Assembly (NCBI RefSeq): GCF_900021175.1
Contig: NZ_FCOP01000013.1
Coordinates: forward strand, 744,001 to 808,000
Direction of reading: 5' to 3'
Origin: Pseudenterobacter timonensis
GTDB taxonomy: Bacteria > Pseudomonadota > Gammaproteobacteria > Enterobacterales > Enterobacteriaceae
DNA: 64,000 nt
Shown here one piece after another: positions 55,201 through 64,000 of this stretch. Numbering within the stretch: position 1 is the first letter of the stretch; every line of letters begins with the position of its first letter. Below the pieces are notes generated by a model, which did not search any database, was not told the origin of the DNA, and was given only the letters and a program-made list of their open reading frames with translations. A program made the position numbers and the translations under genes.

Positions 55201-55318
55201 GGTCGGGACCGGCGTAATGGGCGGCATGATCTCCGCCACCCTGCTCGCTATTTATTTCGTTCCGCTCTTCTTTGTCCTGGTACGCCAGCGCTTCCCGCTT
55301 AAGGAGCGACAGGAATAA
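52205..55318 (+). CDS. acrD: RND multidrug efflux pump AcrD
   Basis: 1037 residues, the E. coli length. It exports aminoglycosides, some beta-lactams and bile salts with AcrA and TolC. The pattern is one span, a large periplasmic loop, six spans, a second loop, then five spans. The RND proton-relay element [17 protein letters not shown] (residues about 402-418) is visible. The C terminus is short ([11 protein letters not shown]). It is acrD and not acrB because of position and length. Confidence 0.95.
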   Translation: MANFFIDRPIFAWVLAILLCLTGTLAIFSLPVEQYPDLAPPNVRITANYPGASAQTLENTVTQVIEQNMTGLDNLMYMSSQSSATGQVTVTLSFTAGSDPDEAVQQVQNQLQSALRKLPQAVQDQGVTVRKTGDTNILTIAFVSTDGSMDKQDIADYVASNIQDPLSRISGVGDIDAYGSQYSMRIWLDPAKLNSFQMTATDVTDAIKSQNAQIAVGQLGGTPSVEKQALNATINSQSLLQTPEQFRDITLRVNPDGSEVRLGDVATVEMGAEKYDYLSRFNGHPASGLGVKLASGANEMATATRVINELNELSQYFPHGLEYKVAYETTSFVKASIEDVVKTLLEAIALVFLVMYLFLQNFRATLIPTIAVPVVLLGTFAVLYAFGYSINTLTMFAMVLAIGLLVDDAIVVVENVERIMSEEGLSPREATRKSMGQIQGALVGIAMVLSAVFVPMAFFGGTTGAIYRQFSITIVSAMVLSVLVAMIFTPALCSTLLKPLHKGEQHGQHGFFGWFNRTFNRNAARYEAGVGKVLHRSLRWLVVYVLLLGGMVFLFLRLPTSFLPLEDRGMFTTSVQLPSGATQQQTLKVVEKVEAYFFNKEKDNIVSVFSTVGSGPGGNGQNVARMFIRLKDWDERDSVTGSSFAIIERATKAFSRIKEARVFASSPPAISGLGSSAGFDMELQDHAGLGHDALMAARDKLLDMADKDPTLTRVRHNGLDDSPQLQVDIDQRKAQALGVSIDDINDTLQTAWGSSYVNDFMDRGRVKKVYVQAAAPYRMLPDDINLWYVRNNAGGMVPFSAFASSRWESGSPRLERYNGYSAVEIVGEAAPGISTGTAMDKMEKLVQQLPTGFGLEWTAMSYQERLSGAQAPALYALSLLVVFLCLAALYESWSVPFSVMLVVPLGVIGALLATWMRGLENDVYFQVGLLTVIGLSAKNAILIVEFANEMNMKGNDLLSSTLYACRQRLRPILMTSLAFVFGVLPMAISSGAGSSSQHAVGTGVMGGMISATLLAIYFVPLFFVLVRQRFPLKERQE

Positions 55319-55327
55319 GCGGCAAAT

Positions 55328-55358
55328 AAAAAAGGCGGCTCATCTGGCCGCCTTTTTA
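55328..55358 (+). terminator. Terminator of acrD
   Basis: AAAAAAGGCGGC, loop TCATCTG region, GCCGCCTTTTT: a strong stem with T run about ten bases after the stop. Confidence 0.9.
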
Positions 55359-55426
55359 CTGTGTGATAATTTTCACACTTATAGTTATTAAACTTAATTA
55401 AGCGCTCTTACAATCTTTGCTGAAAA

Positions 55427-55486
55427 TCATTTACGAAGCATCACTTCAATAAAATCTTTCCAGTTCCCCAGTTCTCGTTCAATCAT
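55427..55486 (-). CDS. ypfM: Small protein YpfM (19 residues)
   Basis: ATG at 55486, 19 codons, TGA at 55427-55429. The product is MIERELGNWKDFIEVMLRK, which I recall as identical to E. coli YpfM, a microprotein of unknown function found between acrD and yffB on the opposite strand. AGAGG lies six bases before the ATG. An amphipathic helix is likely. Complete identity of such a short frame in a region with otherwise diverged noncoding DNA is strong evidence of selection. Confidence 0.9.
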   Translation of the reverse strand: MIERELGNWKDFIEVMLRK

Positions 55487-55872
55487 AGCAGCCTCTCTTA
55501 TAATTATGGCCATACTACGCAATAGACGCCCTTTTGTGAAGATATTTTAATCAATTGCTTCGATAGCCTCCCGCTTATTTACCGGGGTTATGGTAACTAT
55601 GGTCCGGGTCAGGTAAATTTTATGTGACCAATAGCAACATTTAGAAATATCTTTTCGCGACTGCGCTTTTTTTATTCCGCCGCGCTTTAAGTGCAATTTT
55701 CAATAGCTTTGGGTCATGCAGAAAAAGTGAAAATCTATTCGGCGTACAGCTGTAGGTTGAATTAAACTCTGCACGCAAATATGTTATAAAAGACACAGTT
55801 GTTCTTTTATTAATTGTAATAACAACGAAAAAATTGAACGGTTGCTTTCCATTTAAGACAAAAGGATTCACC
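55487..55872. other. AT-rich intergenic region ypfM-yffB
   Basis: 386 bases without a convincing gene. The ypfM promoter must lie at the left end. A candidate promoter for yffB-dapE lies at 55762-55790. The stretch near 55650-55680 has TTTTTTTATTCC but no clear stem before it. A short antisense frame (55641-55907) has low-complexity content and is not supported. Confidence 0.55.
55762..55790 (+). promoter_or_regulatory. Candidate promoter of yffB-dapE
   Basis: TTAAAC and TATAAA with a 17-base spacer in AT-rich DNA, 82 bases before yffB. Confidence 0.5.
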
Positions 55873-56220
55873 ATGATTGTCATGTACGGGATCAAAAACT
55901 GCGACACCGTAAAAAAAGCGCGTCGCTTCCTCGAATCACGCGGCGTGGCGTTTCGCTTCCACGACTACCGGGCTGATGGCCTGGACCCGGCGTTTCTGCA
56001 CGCCGCCATCGCCGAACTGGGCTGGGAAGCGCTCCTCAACACCCGGGGCACCACCTGGCGCAAGCTTGATGCCGCCGTTCGCGACAGCATCACCGATAGC
56101 GAGAGCGCGGCAAAACTCATGCTTGAAATGCCGGCAATTATCAAACGCCCATTGCTCTGCGCGCCGGGTCAGCCTATGCTGCTTGGTTTCGATGAAACCC
56201 GTTACCAGACTTATAGTTGA
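55873..56220 (+). CDS. yffB: ArsC/Spx-family thioredoxin-fold protein YffB
   Basis: 115 residues. It starts [21 protein letters not shown], with the single Cys of the ArsC-like CX3 motif, then [10 protein letters not shown] and the IKRPLLC block conserved in Spx/ArsC proteins. It is thought to be a glutathione-dependent thiol reductase, without a proven substrate. I start at the ATG at 55873 with AAAGGA before it. Ten bases ahead of dapE and cotranscribed with it. Confidence 0.93.
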   Translation: MIVMYGIKNCDTVKKARRFLESRGVAFRFHDYRADGLDPAFLHAAIAELGWEALLNTRGTTWRKLDAAVRDSITDSESAAKLMLEMPAIIKRPLLCAPGQPMLLGFDETRYQTYS

Positions 56221-56230
56221 GGTGAAGTCT

Positions 56231-57358
56231 ATGTCATGCCCGGTTATTGAGCTGACTCAACAGCTTATTCGCCGCCCCTCCCTTAGCCCGGATGACGCAG
56301 GTTGTCAGGCGTTAATGATTGAACGCCTGCGCGCAATCGGCTTTACCGTTGAACGTATGGATTTTGGCGATACGCAAAACTTCTGGGCATGGCGCGGCCA
56401 GGGCGAAACGCTGGCCTTCGCCGGGCACACCGACGTGGTGCCGGCGGGCGACGCCGACCGCTGGATCAATCCGCCCTTTGAGCCGACCATCCGCGACGGT
56501 ATGCTCTTTGGCCGCGGCGCGGCCGATATGAAAGGCTCGCTGGCGGCTATGGTGGTGGCGGCAGAGCGCTTTGTGGCGCAGCATCCGCACCATAAAAACC
56601 GCCTGGCGTTTCTCATCACCTCCGATGAAGAGGCCAGCGCGAAAAACGGCACCGTAAAGGTGGTAGAGACGCTGATGGAACGTCGCGAACGTCTTGATTA
56701 CTGTCTGGTAGGGGAGCCTTCCAGCACCGAAGCGGTCGGCGACGTGGTAAAAAACGGCCGGCGCGGCTCCCTCACCTGTAACCTGACTATTCACGGCGTG
56801 CAGGGTCACGTCGCCTATCCCCATCTGGCCGATAACCCGGTCCATCGCGCGGCGCCGATGCTGAACGAACTGGTGGCGATTGAGTGGGATCAAGGGAACG
56901 AATTTTTCCCGCCCACCAGCATGCAGATTGCCAACGTGCAGGCGGGCACCGGCAGCAACAACGTCATTCCGGGCGATCTGTTTGTGCAATTCAACTTCCG
57001 CTTCAGCACCGAGCTGACGGATGAAGCGATCAAAGCCCGCGTGCTGGCGCTGCTGGAAAAGTACCAGCTGCGCTACACCGTGGAGTGGTGGCTCTCCGGC
57101 CAGCCTTTCCTGACCCATCAGGGTAAGCTGGTAGATGCAGTGGTGAACGCCATTGCCCACTATAATGAGATCAAACCACAGCTTCTGACGACAGGCGGCA
57201 CCTCAGACGGGCGCTTTATCGCCCGCATGGGGGCGCAGGTAGTCGAACTGGGACCGGTAAATGCGACCATTCATAAAATTAATGAGTGTGTAAAGGCGGC
57301 GGATTTGCAGCTGCTGGCGCGTATGTATCAACGTATTATGGAGCAGCTTGTCGCCTGA
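56231..57358 (+). CDS. dapE: Succinyl-diaminopimelate desuccinylase DapE
   Basis: 375 residues, dizinc M20-family. Metal ligands include H in [13 protein letters not shown] in GRGAADMKG, and E in [13 protein letters not shown]. It removes succinate from N-succinyl-LL-diaminopimelate in lysine and peptidoglycan synthesis. dapA lies at the end of the same window. Start ATG 56231 ([12 protein letters not shown]) follows GAGGTG. Confidence 0.97.
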   Translation: MSCPVIELTQQLIRRPSLSPDDAGCQALMIERLRAIGFTVERMDFGDTQNFWAWRGQGETLAFAGHTDVVPAGDADRWINPPFEPTIRDGMLFGRGAADMKGSLAAMVVAAERFVAQHPHHKNRLAFLITSDEEASAKNGTVKVVETLMERRERLDYCLVGEPSSTEAVGDVVKNGRRGSLTCNLTIHGVQGHVAYPHLADNPVHRAAPMLNELVAIEWDQGNEFFPPTSMQIANVQAGTGSNNVIPGDLFVQFNFRFSTELTDEAIKARVLALLEKYQLRYTVEWWLSGQPFLTHQGKLVDAVVNAIAHYNEIKPQLLTTGGTSDGRFIARMGAQVVELGPVNATIHKINECVKAADLQLLARMYQRIMEQLVA

Positions 57359-57383
57359 CGGGCGCTCTGAGAAGGAAAAGCGA

Positions 57384-57578
57384 ATGGACTGGCTGGCTAA
57401 ATATTGGTGGATTCTGGTGCTTGTGTTCCTGGTTGGCGTACTGCTGAATGTCATCAAGGATCTCAAGCGCGTGGACCACAAAAAATTCCTCGCCAATAAA
57501 CCGGATCTCCCGCCGCACCGCGACTTTAACGATAAGTGGGACGATGAGGACGACTGGCCGAAGAAAGATAAGAAATAA
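57384..57578 (+). CDS. ypfN: Small membrane protein YpfN (UPF0370)
   Basis: 64 residues: one N-terminal membrane span ([19 protein letters not shown]) and a charged tail ending [12 protein letters not shown]. Function unknown; a conserved enterobacterial family. It lies 25 bases after dapE behind GAAGGA and is part of the yffB-dapE-ypfN transcript. Confidence 0.93.
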   Translation: MDWLAKYWWILVLVFLVGVLLNVIKDLKRVDHKKFLANKPDLPPHRDFNDKWDDEDDWPKKDKK

Positions 57579-57598
57579 GCGCGAGTGGCAGGGATAAA

Positions 57599-57620
57599 CC
57601 CTCTCCCGGCGGGGAGAGGG
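57599..57620 (+). repeat. Dispersed palindromic repeat, copy D (short)
   Basis: CCCTCTCCCGGCGGGGAGAGGG: only the core palindrome of the family, without the GTGAGGGG tail. It lies between the convergent ypfN and ypfH and could act as a terminator stem, though no T run follows. Confidence 0.65.
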
Positions 57621-57651
57621 CGTCTGCCGCGAGCATTTCAGTAAACGCGCC

Positions 57652-58347
57652 CTACATAAACGCCACGATATTATCGTCGTTCGGCTTGCCGCCGCTCAGC
57701 GCCTCGTCGAAATAGCGTTTCGGCACCGTGTAGCGCAGATGGTCCAGCGCCAGCGCCATGCTGCGGTCGTCGATGGCGTGCCCCAGATCGTCCACGATAT
57801 CCAGCGTCACATCTCCTCCCTCGCGCATCAGCGCCTCCTGCGCGTTCACCGCGTACTGCAGCTCAATGATCCGATCCTCGCCACCGTGAATCAGGTGAAT
57901 GGTAGTTTGTGTGTCAGCCTGGCCGGGCAGCGTGGCATACCTGCCGTTAAAGGCGATCACGCGCGAGGCCAGCCCCGGCTGCGCTTTTATACTCTCCAGC
58001 GCCATGATCGCCCCCTGGGAGAAGCCGATCAGCGCCGTGGCCTCTGCGCTAACGCCGCTTTGCTGCTGCCACTCGCGCACAATGGCGATAAAGGCAGGCA
58101 TGACAGCATCCACCCGCGCCTGACGGGACTCCTCCGTCACGTTCTGCACGGAAAACCACTGCCGCCCCTCCGGCCCGCACGGCTCCACGCCGCCGATGCT
58201 GACAATGAGCGCCTCGGGAAAGCGCGGAGCAAAGTGCGCGCCGATCTCTTCCATATTTACCGGGTTATCCCCGACCCCATGAAAAAGCAGCAGCAGCTGT
58301 TTCGCCGGGCTGGCAGGATTCTGGACGACAAAATGATCGTGTTTCAT
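57652..58347 (-). CDS. ypfH: Carboxylesterase YpfH
   Basis: 231 residues, alpha/beta hydrolase of the phospholipase/carboxylesterase type. The nucleophile elbow is GFSQGAIM; aspartate HGGEDRI and histidine LGHAID complete the triad. The E. coli protein is a palmitoyl-CoA/short-chain esterase in screens; the natural substrate is unknown. It lies downstream of tmcA on the same strand with 73 bases between. Confidence 0.93.
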   Translation of the reverse strand: MKHDHFVVQNPASPAKQLLLLFHGVGDNPVNMEEIGAHFAPRFPEALIVSIGGVEPCGPEGRQWFSVQNVTEESRQARVDAVMPAFIAIVREWQQQSGVSAEATALIGFSQGAIMALESIKAQPGLASRVIAFNGRYATLPGQADTQTTIHLIHGGEDRIIELQYAVNAQEALMREGGDVTLDIVDDLGHAIDDRSMALALDHLRYTVPKRYFDEALSGGKPNDDNIVAFM

Positions 58348-58420
58348 GGCGGTCTCCTTAATGAGTAAGCAGGATCTTACGCTTCCCGCAGGCGATCACC
58401 ATGCCACTCTGCTGAAGAAG

Positions 58421-60418
58421 TCATTGAAAAAATTGCCATTGCAAAACGTCACGTTTAAGCGTCTGGCTGCGTGTCTCATCGAGCGCCTCCAGCGCCTGGG
58501 CCGCTTCAAGCCGCTGCCTTGCGAGTAGCGCTTTACGTCCCTGAAGTCCCAGCATCCGGCAAAGCGCGCTCTCCTCTGTTCCCGCCTCAAGCCTGCCGCG
58601 CAGCGCCGCCAGCGGCAGGCCTGAGGCGAGCAGCAGACGGGTCAGCGCCGCTGCGGAGGTGGCAAGCGGGCGATGCCCGAAGGCAAAGCCGCCCAGCTCC
58701 AGCCAGTCGTCACTATTAAGGGTAGCTGTCCAGCAGGAGTCGACCGGGATCTTTTCCCCGTTCCACTGTTCAATGACCCGGGCGTCACGGCAGAGCCTTT
58801 GATGCTCCCGCCTGCAGAGCGCCTCCCCCGCCTCGCTGAGCGGCAGCAGCGCCATCGCCGTGTAACAGCCGCTGCTCGCTTCCCGATGGCTGCCCATTCG
58901 CACCAGAACAAAACCGCAGCGCTGCCAGAAGCGCCACAGCTCACCGGTAAAGCCGAAGCTCACGGAAAGATAATCGACGCCCGCCGTCTGCGCCGCGCTG
59001 CCGATTAGCGCCTGCCCGATACCCTCCCGCTGTCGCGCGGGGTGCACCGCCACGCGGGTAATCCGGCGGCCGGTCAGAGTGGCGGCCAGCGGCGAGCTGC
59101 CGTGCGCGGCCAGCGACTGCGCCACCAGGTTGCCGCGCGGACGTCTGAAGCCTGCCCACACCGCCTGGCTTAGCGCCGGGCTTAATCCCCCTTCATCCAC
59201 CAGCCACAGCGCGCCGGCAATCTGCCCCTGCGTCGCGGCAACGGTGAAATGTTGCCCCGGCGCATCCATCATTCGTCGCAGATCGAGCGGAGAGGTGCGG
59301 TAGTGCGCCGAGCAGAGCAGCCGGTAGAGCTGCGCCGCGCGCGCCGGATCGCTGCCCCAGATCTGCGGCTCAAGAGGTTCCAGTACAGGGGTGCCGCGTG
59401 GCGTCTTTTCCAGCGTCTCTTCAAATAAAAGTAAGTTTGCTACGGCACGCTCCAGCGGACAGCCTGGCGCCCAGCGCACCGGGGCGGTAAGCGTGTAGCG
59501 GCGCAGATGGGCGAAGCGGGCGCAAAACTTCAGCAGAAAGCCACGCCCGGTCCCCTCGTAACCCTCCACCGTGGTGGTGAGCAGCACGCGCGGAAAACGT
59601 GCGACCAGCCGCTCCAGCAGCGGGCCGGGAATTGCTGCCGCCTCATCGACCACCAGCCAGTCGGCGCGCTCGTTGCTCGCCAGCAGCGCGTCCGGGGCCA
59701 TAAAGCGGAACCTGTCGCCAGCGAAGCGGGCAATCACCTCCGCGGCCCCTTTCGCGGGCGCGGTGACGATAGCCTCCCCTGCCGTTTGCCGGATAAGCAT
59801 GCCGGCGAGTGCCGATTTTCCGCGTCCGCGCGGAGCGGTAACCGCCGCCACGCCCGGTTCCATCTTCAGTAACGTCCTGAGAATTGCCTCCTGCTCCCGC
59901 TGCGGTTCACCGCTGGCAGGATGCCACGGCGGCGCGCAAGGCAGAGGGGCGATATGCAGCGGCTGATGCTGACGCCAGAATATGACGCCGGGATCGGCGA
60001 CGAGCGTGCGGCAAAAATGAGCCACAAAATGGGGAGTTGTAATCGGGAGAAGGCTGTCGCTCCAGCGCAGGGAGTCGGCATCTGCCATATCGGGCCAGCG
60101 CGTCAGCGGCGGGATAAGCAGCACCAGCAGGCTTCCCGCCCGTAGCGTGCCGCTGAGCGCGGCAAACGCCGCGACGTCAAAGCCGTGGCGGGCATCAAAA
60201 ACGGCATGGCGGTATTCCCGGCCAAGAAGGCTGCCCGGCGCCTGTGGGGCGCAGCGGGACTCCGATCCGGGCGCATCGCCTGCCCGGATCCAGTCACCGG
60301 GAAGCGACTCGCTCAGCGTCTGCGCCTGCGCTGCCGTCCACTGCGCATCGCCGCTTACCACCAGCAGACGGCGATGCCCTTCCCGCTCCAGGCGGGCAAT
60401 CAGATTGTCAAACGGCAT
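58421..60418 (-). CDS. tmcA: tRNA-Met cytidine acetyltransferase TmcA
   Basis: 665 residues. An ATPase/helicase core has Walker A in APRGRGKSALAG (about 196-207) and Walker B WLVVDEAAAIPGPL. A GNAT domain follows with acetyl-CoA site VHPARQREGIGQALIG, and a C-terminal tail. It makes N4-acetylcytidine at the wobble base of elongator tRNA-Met with ATP and acetyl-CoA, which keeps it from reading AUA. Ten bases separate it from ypfJ upstream, so they are one transcript. Confidence 0.95.
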   Translation of the reverse strand: MPFDNLIARLEREGHRRLLVVSGDAQWTAAQAQTLSESLPGDWIRAGDAPGSESRCAPQAPGSLLGREYRHAVFDARHGFDVAAFAALSGTLRAGSLLVLLIPPLTRWPDMADADSLRWSDSLLPITTPHFVAHFCRTLVADPGVIFWRQHQPLHIAPLPCAPPWHPASGEPQREQEAILRTLLKMEPGVAAVTAPRGRGKSALAGMLIRQTAGEAIVTAPAKGAAEVIARFAGDRFRFMAPDALLASNERADWLVVDEAAAIPGPLLERLVARFPRVLLTTTVEGYEGTGRGFLLKFCARFAHLRRYTLTAPVRWAPGCPLERAVANLLLFEETLEKTPRGTPVLEPLEPQIWGSDPARAAQLYRLLCSAHYRTSPLDLRRMMDAPGQHFTVAATQGQIAGALWLVDEGGLSPALSQAVWAGFRRPRGNLVAQSLAAHGSSPLAATLTGRRITRVAVHPARQREGIGQALIGSAAQTAGVDYLSVSFGFTGELWRFWQRCGFVLVRMGSHREASSGCYTAMALLPLSEAGEALCRREHQRLCRDARVIEQWNGEKIPVDSCWTATLNSDDWLELGGFAFGHRPLATSAAALTRLLLASGLPLAALRGRLEAGTEESALCRMLGLQGRKALLARQRLEAAQALEALDETRSQTLKRDVLQWQFFQ

Positions 60419-60427
60419 GGGATCGGA

Positions 60428-61288
60428 TCAGAGCGTTTTGCCAAAGGTGTCGCACTGAGCCGGATCGCCGCTGTCGAATCCGCGTTTAAACCAGCTGTAG
60501 CGCTGCTCCGACGTGCCGTGAGTGAAGCTGTCCGGCACCACGTGGCCCTGGCTCTGCTGTTGCAGACGGTCATCGCCGATCGCCTGCGCCGCGTTGAGCG
60601 CCTCTTCCAGATCGCCTGTCTCCAGCACCCCTTGCTTGCGCATGCTGTTACCCCAGACGCCGGCAAAACAGTCCGCCTGCAGTTCCATACGTACCGAGAG
60701 ATGGTTGACTTCGGTCTGGCTGGCATTCTGCTGAAGCTGACGCACCTTCGGTTCAATGCCGAGCAGCTTCTGTACATGGTGCCCCACTTCATGGGCAATG
60801 ACATAGCCCTGAGCAAAATCGCCGTCGGCGCCCAGCTTGCGTTTCATGTCATCGTAAAAGGAGAGATCGATATAGACGGTGCTGTCTGCGGGACAGTAGA
60901 ACGGCCCCATCACCGACTGGCCGGTGCCACAACCGGTACGGGTCGCCCCGCGATACATCACCAGCTTCGGCGGCTGATAGGTACGCCCCATCTTCTCAAA
61001 CTGCTGTCCCCAGGAGTCTTCGGTGGTCGCCAGTATGACGGAGGTAAATTTTGCCGCTTCATCATCGTTGGGGCTGATGGAGCGCTGTGCCTGTTGCTGC
61101 TGCTCGATCGGCTGGCCGGTAAGCAGGCCGGTTAAATCGACGCCGTAATAGCCTGCCACCAGGACTATCACCAGCAACACGATCCCGCCTTTGCCTCCGG
61201 GCAGACGAAATCCCGGGCCACCCATCGACGGGCCGCTACCGCGCCTGTCTTCTACATTGTCACTTTCACGACGCCCTTGCCAGCGCAT
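60428..61288 (-). CDS. ypfJ: Neutral zinc metallopeptidase-like protein YpfJ
   Basis: 286 residues. A single span near residues 35-55 ([16 protein letters not shown]) anchors it. The C-terminal part contains the metal motif [11 protein letters not shown] (HEXXH) and the [10 protein letters not shown] segment of the family. Its role is unknown. First gene of the ypfJ-tmcA unit. Confidence 0.92.
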   Translation of the reverse strand: MRWQGRRESDNVEDRRGSGPSMGGPGFRLPGGKGGIVLLVIVLVAGYYGVDLTGLLTGQPIEQQQQAQRSISPNDDEAAKFTSVILATTEDSWGQQFEKMGRTYQPPKLVMYRGATRTGCGTGQSVMGPFYCPADSTVYIDLSFYDDMKRKLGADGDFAQGYVIAHEVGHHVQKLLGIEPKVRQLQQNASQTEVNHLSVRMELQADCFAGVWGNSMRKQGVLETGDLEEALNAAQAIGDDRLQQQSQGHVVPDSFTHGTSEQRYSWFKRGFDSGDPAQCDTFGKTL

Positions 61289-61354
61289 ACCTACCTCGAA
61301 TCTGTTCGTTATTATTGTTATGATCGTAGGCGGTTAAAGGCAGGATTTCCATAG

Positions 61355-61384
61355 AAAAAACCAAAGGGTGCGAACACCCTCTGG
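61355..61384 (-). terminator. Terminator of purC
   Basis: On the minus strand CCAGAGGGTG-TTCG-CACCCTTTGG followed by six T, 14 bases after the purC stop. Confidence 0.92.
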
Positions 61385-61397
61385 CGCAGACGGGGGA

Positions 61398-62111
61398 TCA
61401 GTCGAGCTTGACGCCCAGACGGCGGGCCACCGCTTCATAGGCTTCGACCACACCGCCCAGGCTCTGGCGGAAGCGATCTTTGTCCATTTTATCCAGCGTA
61501 TCTTTGTCCCACAGGCGGCTACCGTCCGGAGAAAATTCATCCCCCAGCACCACTTCGCCTTTGTAGAGGCCAAACTCAAGCTTGAAGTCGACCAGAATCA
61601 GACCGGCGTCGTCAAAGAGCTTTTTCAGCACGTCGTTTGCTTTGTAGGTAAGCTCTTTCATGCGCGCCAGGTTCTCTTTGCTCACCCAGCCGAAAGTTTC
61701 GCAGTAAGAGTCGTTAACCATCGGATCGTGCATCGCGTCGTTTTTCAGGAACAGATCAAACAGCGGCGGCGTCAGCTCAATCCCCTCTTCGATCCCCAGA
61801 CGTTTCACCAGCGAGCCCGCCGCACGGTTACGCACCACGCACTCTACCGGCACCATATCCAGCTTTTTCACCAGACATTCCGTATCGGAGAGTAACGCTT
61901 CCATCTGGGTAGGGATGCCCGCTTCGGCCAGCTTGCTCATAATGAAGTAGTTGAACTTGTTGTTCACCATGCCCTTACGGTCGAACTGCTCGATGCGCGC
62001 GCCATCCCCCGCTGACGTATCATTGCGAAATTCGAGTACCAACAGATCCGGGTTTTCGGTGCTGTAGACGGTTTTCGCTTTGCCACGATACAACTCAGCT
62101 TGCTTCTGCAT
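61398..62111 (-). CDS. purC: SAICAR synthetase PurC
   Basis: 237 residues. It joins aspartate to CAIR using ATP in purine synthesis. Visible: [11 protein letters not shown] near the start, [15 protein letters not shown], and [20 protein letters not shown]. Start ATG 62111 (MQKQAELY), as in E. coli; an ATG three codons upstream is in frame. A PurR box lies about 53 bases upstream. Confidence 0.97.
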   Translation of the reverse strand: MQKQAELYRGKAKTVYSTENPDLLVLEFRNDTSAGDGARIEQFDRKGMVNNKFNYFIMSKLAEAGIPTQMEALLSDTECLVKKLDMVPVECVVRNRAAGSLVKRLGIEEGIELTPPLFDLFLKNDAMHDPMVNDSYCETFGWVSKENLARMKELTYKANDVLKKLFDDAGLILVDFKLEFGLYKGEVVLGDEFSPDGSRLWDKDTLDKMDKDRFRQSLGGVVEAYEAVARRLGVKLD

Positions 62112-62163
62112 TTTCTTCACTCCTGGTGTGATGATATCTGTTCAAAACTGGCAATATTATGCC

Positions 62164-62179
62164 ACGCACACGTTTGCGT
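62164..62179. promoter_or_regulatory. PurR box of purC
   Basis: ACGCACACGTTTGCGT matches the PurR consensus ACGCAAACGTTTGCGT with one mismatch. It is 53 bases upstream of purC, consistent with purine-dependent repression. Confidence 0.9.
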
Positions 62180-62187
62180 AGCACGAA

Positions 62188-62216
62188 AATAAAAAGGGCT
62201 GGATAAACCAGCCCTC
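62188..62216 (-). terminator. Terminator of dapA-bamC
   Basis: On the minus strand GAGGGCTGG-TTTA-CCAGCCC followed by TTTTTATTTT, just after bamC. Confidence 0.88.
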
Positions 62217-62220
62217 GCGT

Positions 62221-63255
62221 TTATTTGTTAAATGCGGCCTGCAGGACAGCCACCAGCGCATCATTCTGCGACTGGGTCAGCGTGTGACCTTTCGGATCGA
62301 TAAACTGCAGGCTGCTGCGGTTATCGAGGTCACCCACCTGGATTTTATAATCGCCGGAAGTCAGGCCCGGATCGCGCACGCCCAGATCCTGCCAGTCGCT
62401 GTCGGAGAGCGGCGAGTAGGTCGCCGACATGCTGCCCGTTGAACGGGTACTGTCGCTCACCTTCATGCCTACCTTGCTCAGCACAGCCGGCAGACGCTGC
62501 CAGGTCTGGTTAAACGGCGCACGCACGACCAGCATCGGCAGGCCGGTATCATCCGCGCCGCTCTGGACATCATAGGTTACGCCGTTGCGGTTCTGTGCGG
62601 AGTTAGCCGCATCGGTCGCGGTTTTATCAAGACCGGCGGCAATCACGTTCAGCAGTTCGGTGCTGTAGCGCTGCAGCGAGGCGGGATCGGCCACCGGCTT
62701 GCCCGCCTGCTCCAGATTCAGCAGCTTAACCTGTACGGCCTGCTGGTAGCCCTGCGGCTTAACGGAAACCTGATAGCGACCACGATACTGCTGGTCCTCA
62801 TCCAGGCGGTTCCACTCGATCCAGTCGGTGGTCAGCGTCTGGCTGGCGTCATCGCGCTTATCAATCGCATAGTTCTTTGACTGAATCACGCTGACCACCT
62901 GCGGCCAGAGGGTGCTGTTACGACCGTTTTCAACCAGCAGCGTGGCGGTATCGCCCGTAAACTGAGTACGCGCGCCGCTCACCAGCGCCAGCGGCTGGGC
63001 TGGCGGGCGAATATCAAGCGCTTTACCTACCGCACCGCTGCCGTTGGTAACCGGAATATTGTAGTCGCCGTTCTGAATCGGCAGGATCAAGCCAGCCGGC
63101 GCATGGAGTTCAGCGAGCGGAGCGGCATCCAGATAGGATTCATCGCCGCTCACCTGGCGCTTGTAGCGTGAATCTGAGCTACAGGCAGCGAGCAGTAAAA
63201 CAAGCGAAACACCCGCAACCTTGGCCAGGCGCGACTTCTGTACTGAGTAAGCCAT
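62221..63255 (-). CDS. bamC: Outer membrane assembly lipoprotein BamC
   Basis: 344 residues. Signal peptide with lipobox LAAC (Cys at about 24). An N-terminal flexible region that contacts BamD, then two helix-grip domains with the conserved DGSG-like [16 protein letters not shown] and [19 protein letters not shown]. It is an accessory subunit of the BAM machine that inserts beta-barrels. Start ATG 63255 (MAYSVQKS). It follows dapA by 16 bases, as in E. coli. Confidence 0.96.
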   Translation of the reverse strand: MAYSVQKSRLAKVAGVSLVLLLAACSSDSRYKRQVSGDESYLDAAPLAELHAPAGLILPIQNGDYNIPVTNGSGAVGKALDIRPPAQPLALVSGARTQFTGDTATLLVENGRNSTLWPQVVSVIQSKNYAIDKRDDASQTLTTDWIEWNRLDEDQQYRGRYQVSVKPQGYQQAVQVKLLNLEQAGKPVADPASLQRYSTELLNVIAAGLDKTATDAANSAQNRNGVTYDVQSGADDTGLPMLVVRAPFNQTWQRLPAVLSKVGMKVSDSTRSTGSMSATYSPLSDSDWQDLGVRDPGLTSGDYKIQVGDLDNRSSLQFIDPKGHTLTQSQNDALVAVLQAAFNK

Positions 63256-63271
63256 CAAATCTCCCTAAACT

Positions 63272-64000
63272 TTACAGCAATCCGGCATGCTTGAGCGCCC
63301 CGGCAACCACGTCACGACCATGGTCGGTGATCGGGGTCATCGGCAGACGCAGCGTGTCGGTCGCCACAAGTCCCAATTCCTTACAGGCCCATTTCACCGG
63401 GATCGGATTGGGTTCGACAAATAATTTATTATGCAGCGGCATCAGGCGCTGGTTAATTACGCGCGCCTCATCATACTGCCCCGCCGCCGCCAGTTTGCAC
63501 ATTTCGGCCATATCCCGCGCCGCGACGTTCGCCGTAACAGAGATCACGCCGTGACCGCCAAGCTGCATAAAGTCCAGCGCGGTCGCGTCGTCGCCGCTCA
63601 GCAGGATAAAGTCGTCTGAAACCAACTCTTTGATCTGATGAACGCGGCTTAAGTTCCCGGTCGCCTCTTTAATTCCGATAATATTTTTGACCTCAGAGAG
63701 GCGGCCAACTGTTTCAGGCAACATATCGCAGCCGGTACGCGACGGCACATTATACAGGATTTGCGGCAGGTCAGTATGTTCAGCGATCGCCCTGAAGTGC
63801 TGGAACAGCCCCTCCTGGGTAGGACGGTTGTAGTAAGGCGTGACCGTCAGGCAGCCCACCACGCCGCTGTTGTTAAAACGCTTCGTAAGGCTGATGGCCT
63901 CGGCGGTAGCGTTGGCGCCCGTTCCGGCGATGACCGGAATACGTCCGTCCGCCAGTTCAAGGGTCATCAACACCACGTCACCATGTTCTTCGTGGCTCAG
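63272..64000 (-). CDS. dapA: 4-hydroxy-tetrahydrodipicolinate synthase DapA (partial, N terminus outside)
   Basis: The frame runs off the right edge; 242 codons of about 292 are inside. The reading frame at the edge reads [19 protein letters not shown], which matches the part of DapA after residue 50. Active-site elements are seen: tyrosine in [11 protein letters not shown] and the Schiff-base lysine in [11 protein letters not shown]. It condenses aspartate semialdehyde and pyruvate, the first step of lysine synthesis, and is feedback-inhibited by lysine in enteric bacteria. First gene of dapA-bamC. Confidence 0.97.
   Translation of the reverse strand: MSHEEHGDVVLMTLELADGRIPVIAGTGANATAEAISLTKRFNNSGVVGCLTVTPYYNRPTQEGLFQHFRAIAEHTDLPQILYNVPSRTGCDMLPETVGRLSEVKNIIGIKEATGNLSRVHQIKELVSDDFILLSGDDATALDFMQLGGHGVISVTANVAARDMAEMCKLAAAGQYDEARVINQRLMPLHNKLFVEPNPIPVKWACKELGLVATDTLRLPMTPITDHGRDVVAGALKHAGLL

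Noticed and set aside
55641-55907. 88-codon frame antisense to the start of yffB
   Set aside because: It overlaps the yffB start and promoter, has no ribosome site of note and no recognisable product.

Overview
The window is a stretch of chromosomal backbone from a member of the Enterobacteriaceae. Gene order, protein sequences and lengths follow the Escherichia coli K-12 segment from lpxP to dapA almost gene by gene. Several lineage differences (an ipdC plus aldo-keto reductase pair, ptsJ and yfeJ present; fry/ypdC, xap, murQP/ucpA, eut and narQ absent) point to the Enterobacter/Cronobacter/Klebsiella side of the family rather than Escherichia. The genus cannot be fixed from this window alone. 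I see no prophage, insertion sequence, CRISPR array or rRNA operon. Comparisons with E. coli and Salmonella are from memory of those families, not from a search.

Layout. 1-5.7 kb: 3' end of lpxP, the tiny membrane protein gene ypdK, alaC, the pyruvate-sensing two-component pair ypdAB, and glk. 5.9-10.5 kb: the CLC-like transporter yfeO, then ipdC and a divergent aldo-keto reductase that K-12 lacks here, then ypeC. 10.5-15.5 kb: mntH with MntR and Fur operators, nupC, and the c-di-GMP phosphodiesterase pdeA. 15.7-19.2 kb: two tRNA-Ala, the yfeC/yfeD regulator pair, gltX, three tRNA-Val and one tRNA-Lys. The tRNA-Lys 3' end and its terminator are duplicated downstream as a 54-bp perfect repeat. 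19.2-25.5 kb: yfeR/yfeH, ypeB, ligA, zipA, cysZ.

25.6-37.8 kb: a sulfur and PTS block with cysK, ptsH-ptsI-crr, an unknown 80-residue gene, pdxK (frameshifted as given), its divergent MocR-type regulator ptsJ, yfeJ, cysM and the cysPTWA sulfate/thiosulfate importer. 37.9-42.4 kb: yfeX, yfeY, yfeZ, ypeA, amiA, hemF. 42.4-51.8 kb: maeB, talA-tktB, ypfG, nudK, aegA. 52.2-64 kb: acrD, the 19-residue ypfM, yffB-dapE-ypfN, ypfH, tmcA, ypfJ, purC, bamC and the start-less part of dapA cut by the window edge.

Functionally this is housekeeping: PTS sugar uptake, glucose phosphorylation, cysteine synthesis from imported sulfate or thiosulfate (CysPTWA, CysZ, CysK, CysM), the non-oxidative pentose phosphate pathway (TalA, TktB), lysine/diaminopimelate synthesis (DapA, DapE), cell division (ZipA, AmiA), DNA ligation, tRNA charging and modification, and envelope assembly (BamC). 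The most unusual items are the pdxK frameshift beside an intact ptsJ, the tRNA-Lys tail duplication, the unknown 80-residue gene, the ipdC insertion, and a dispersed palindromic repeat found at two places where gene content differs from E. coli.
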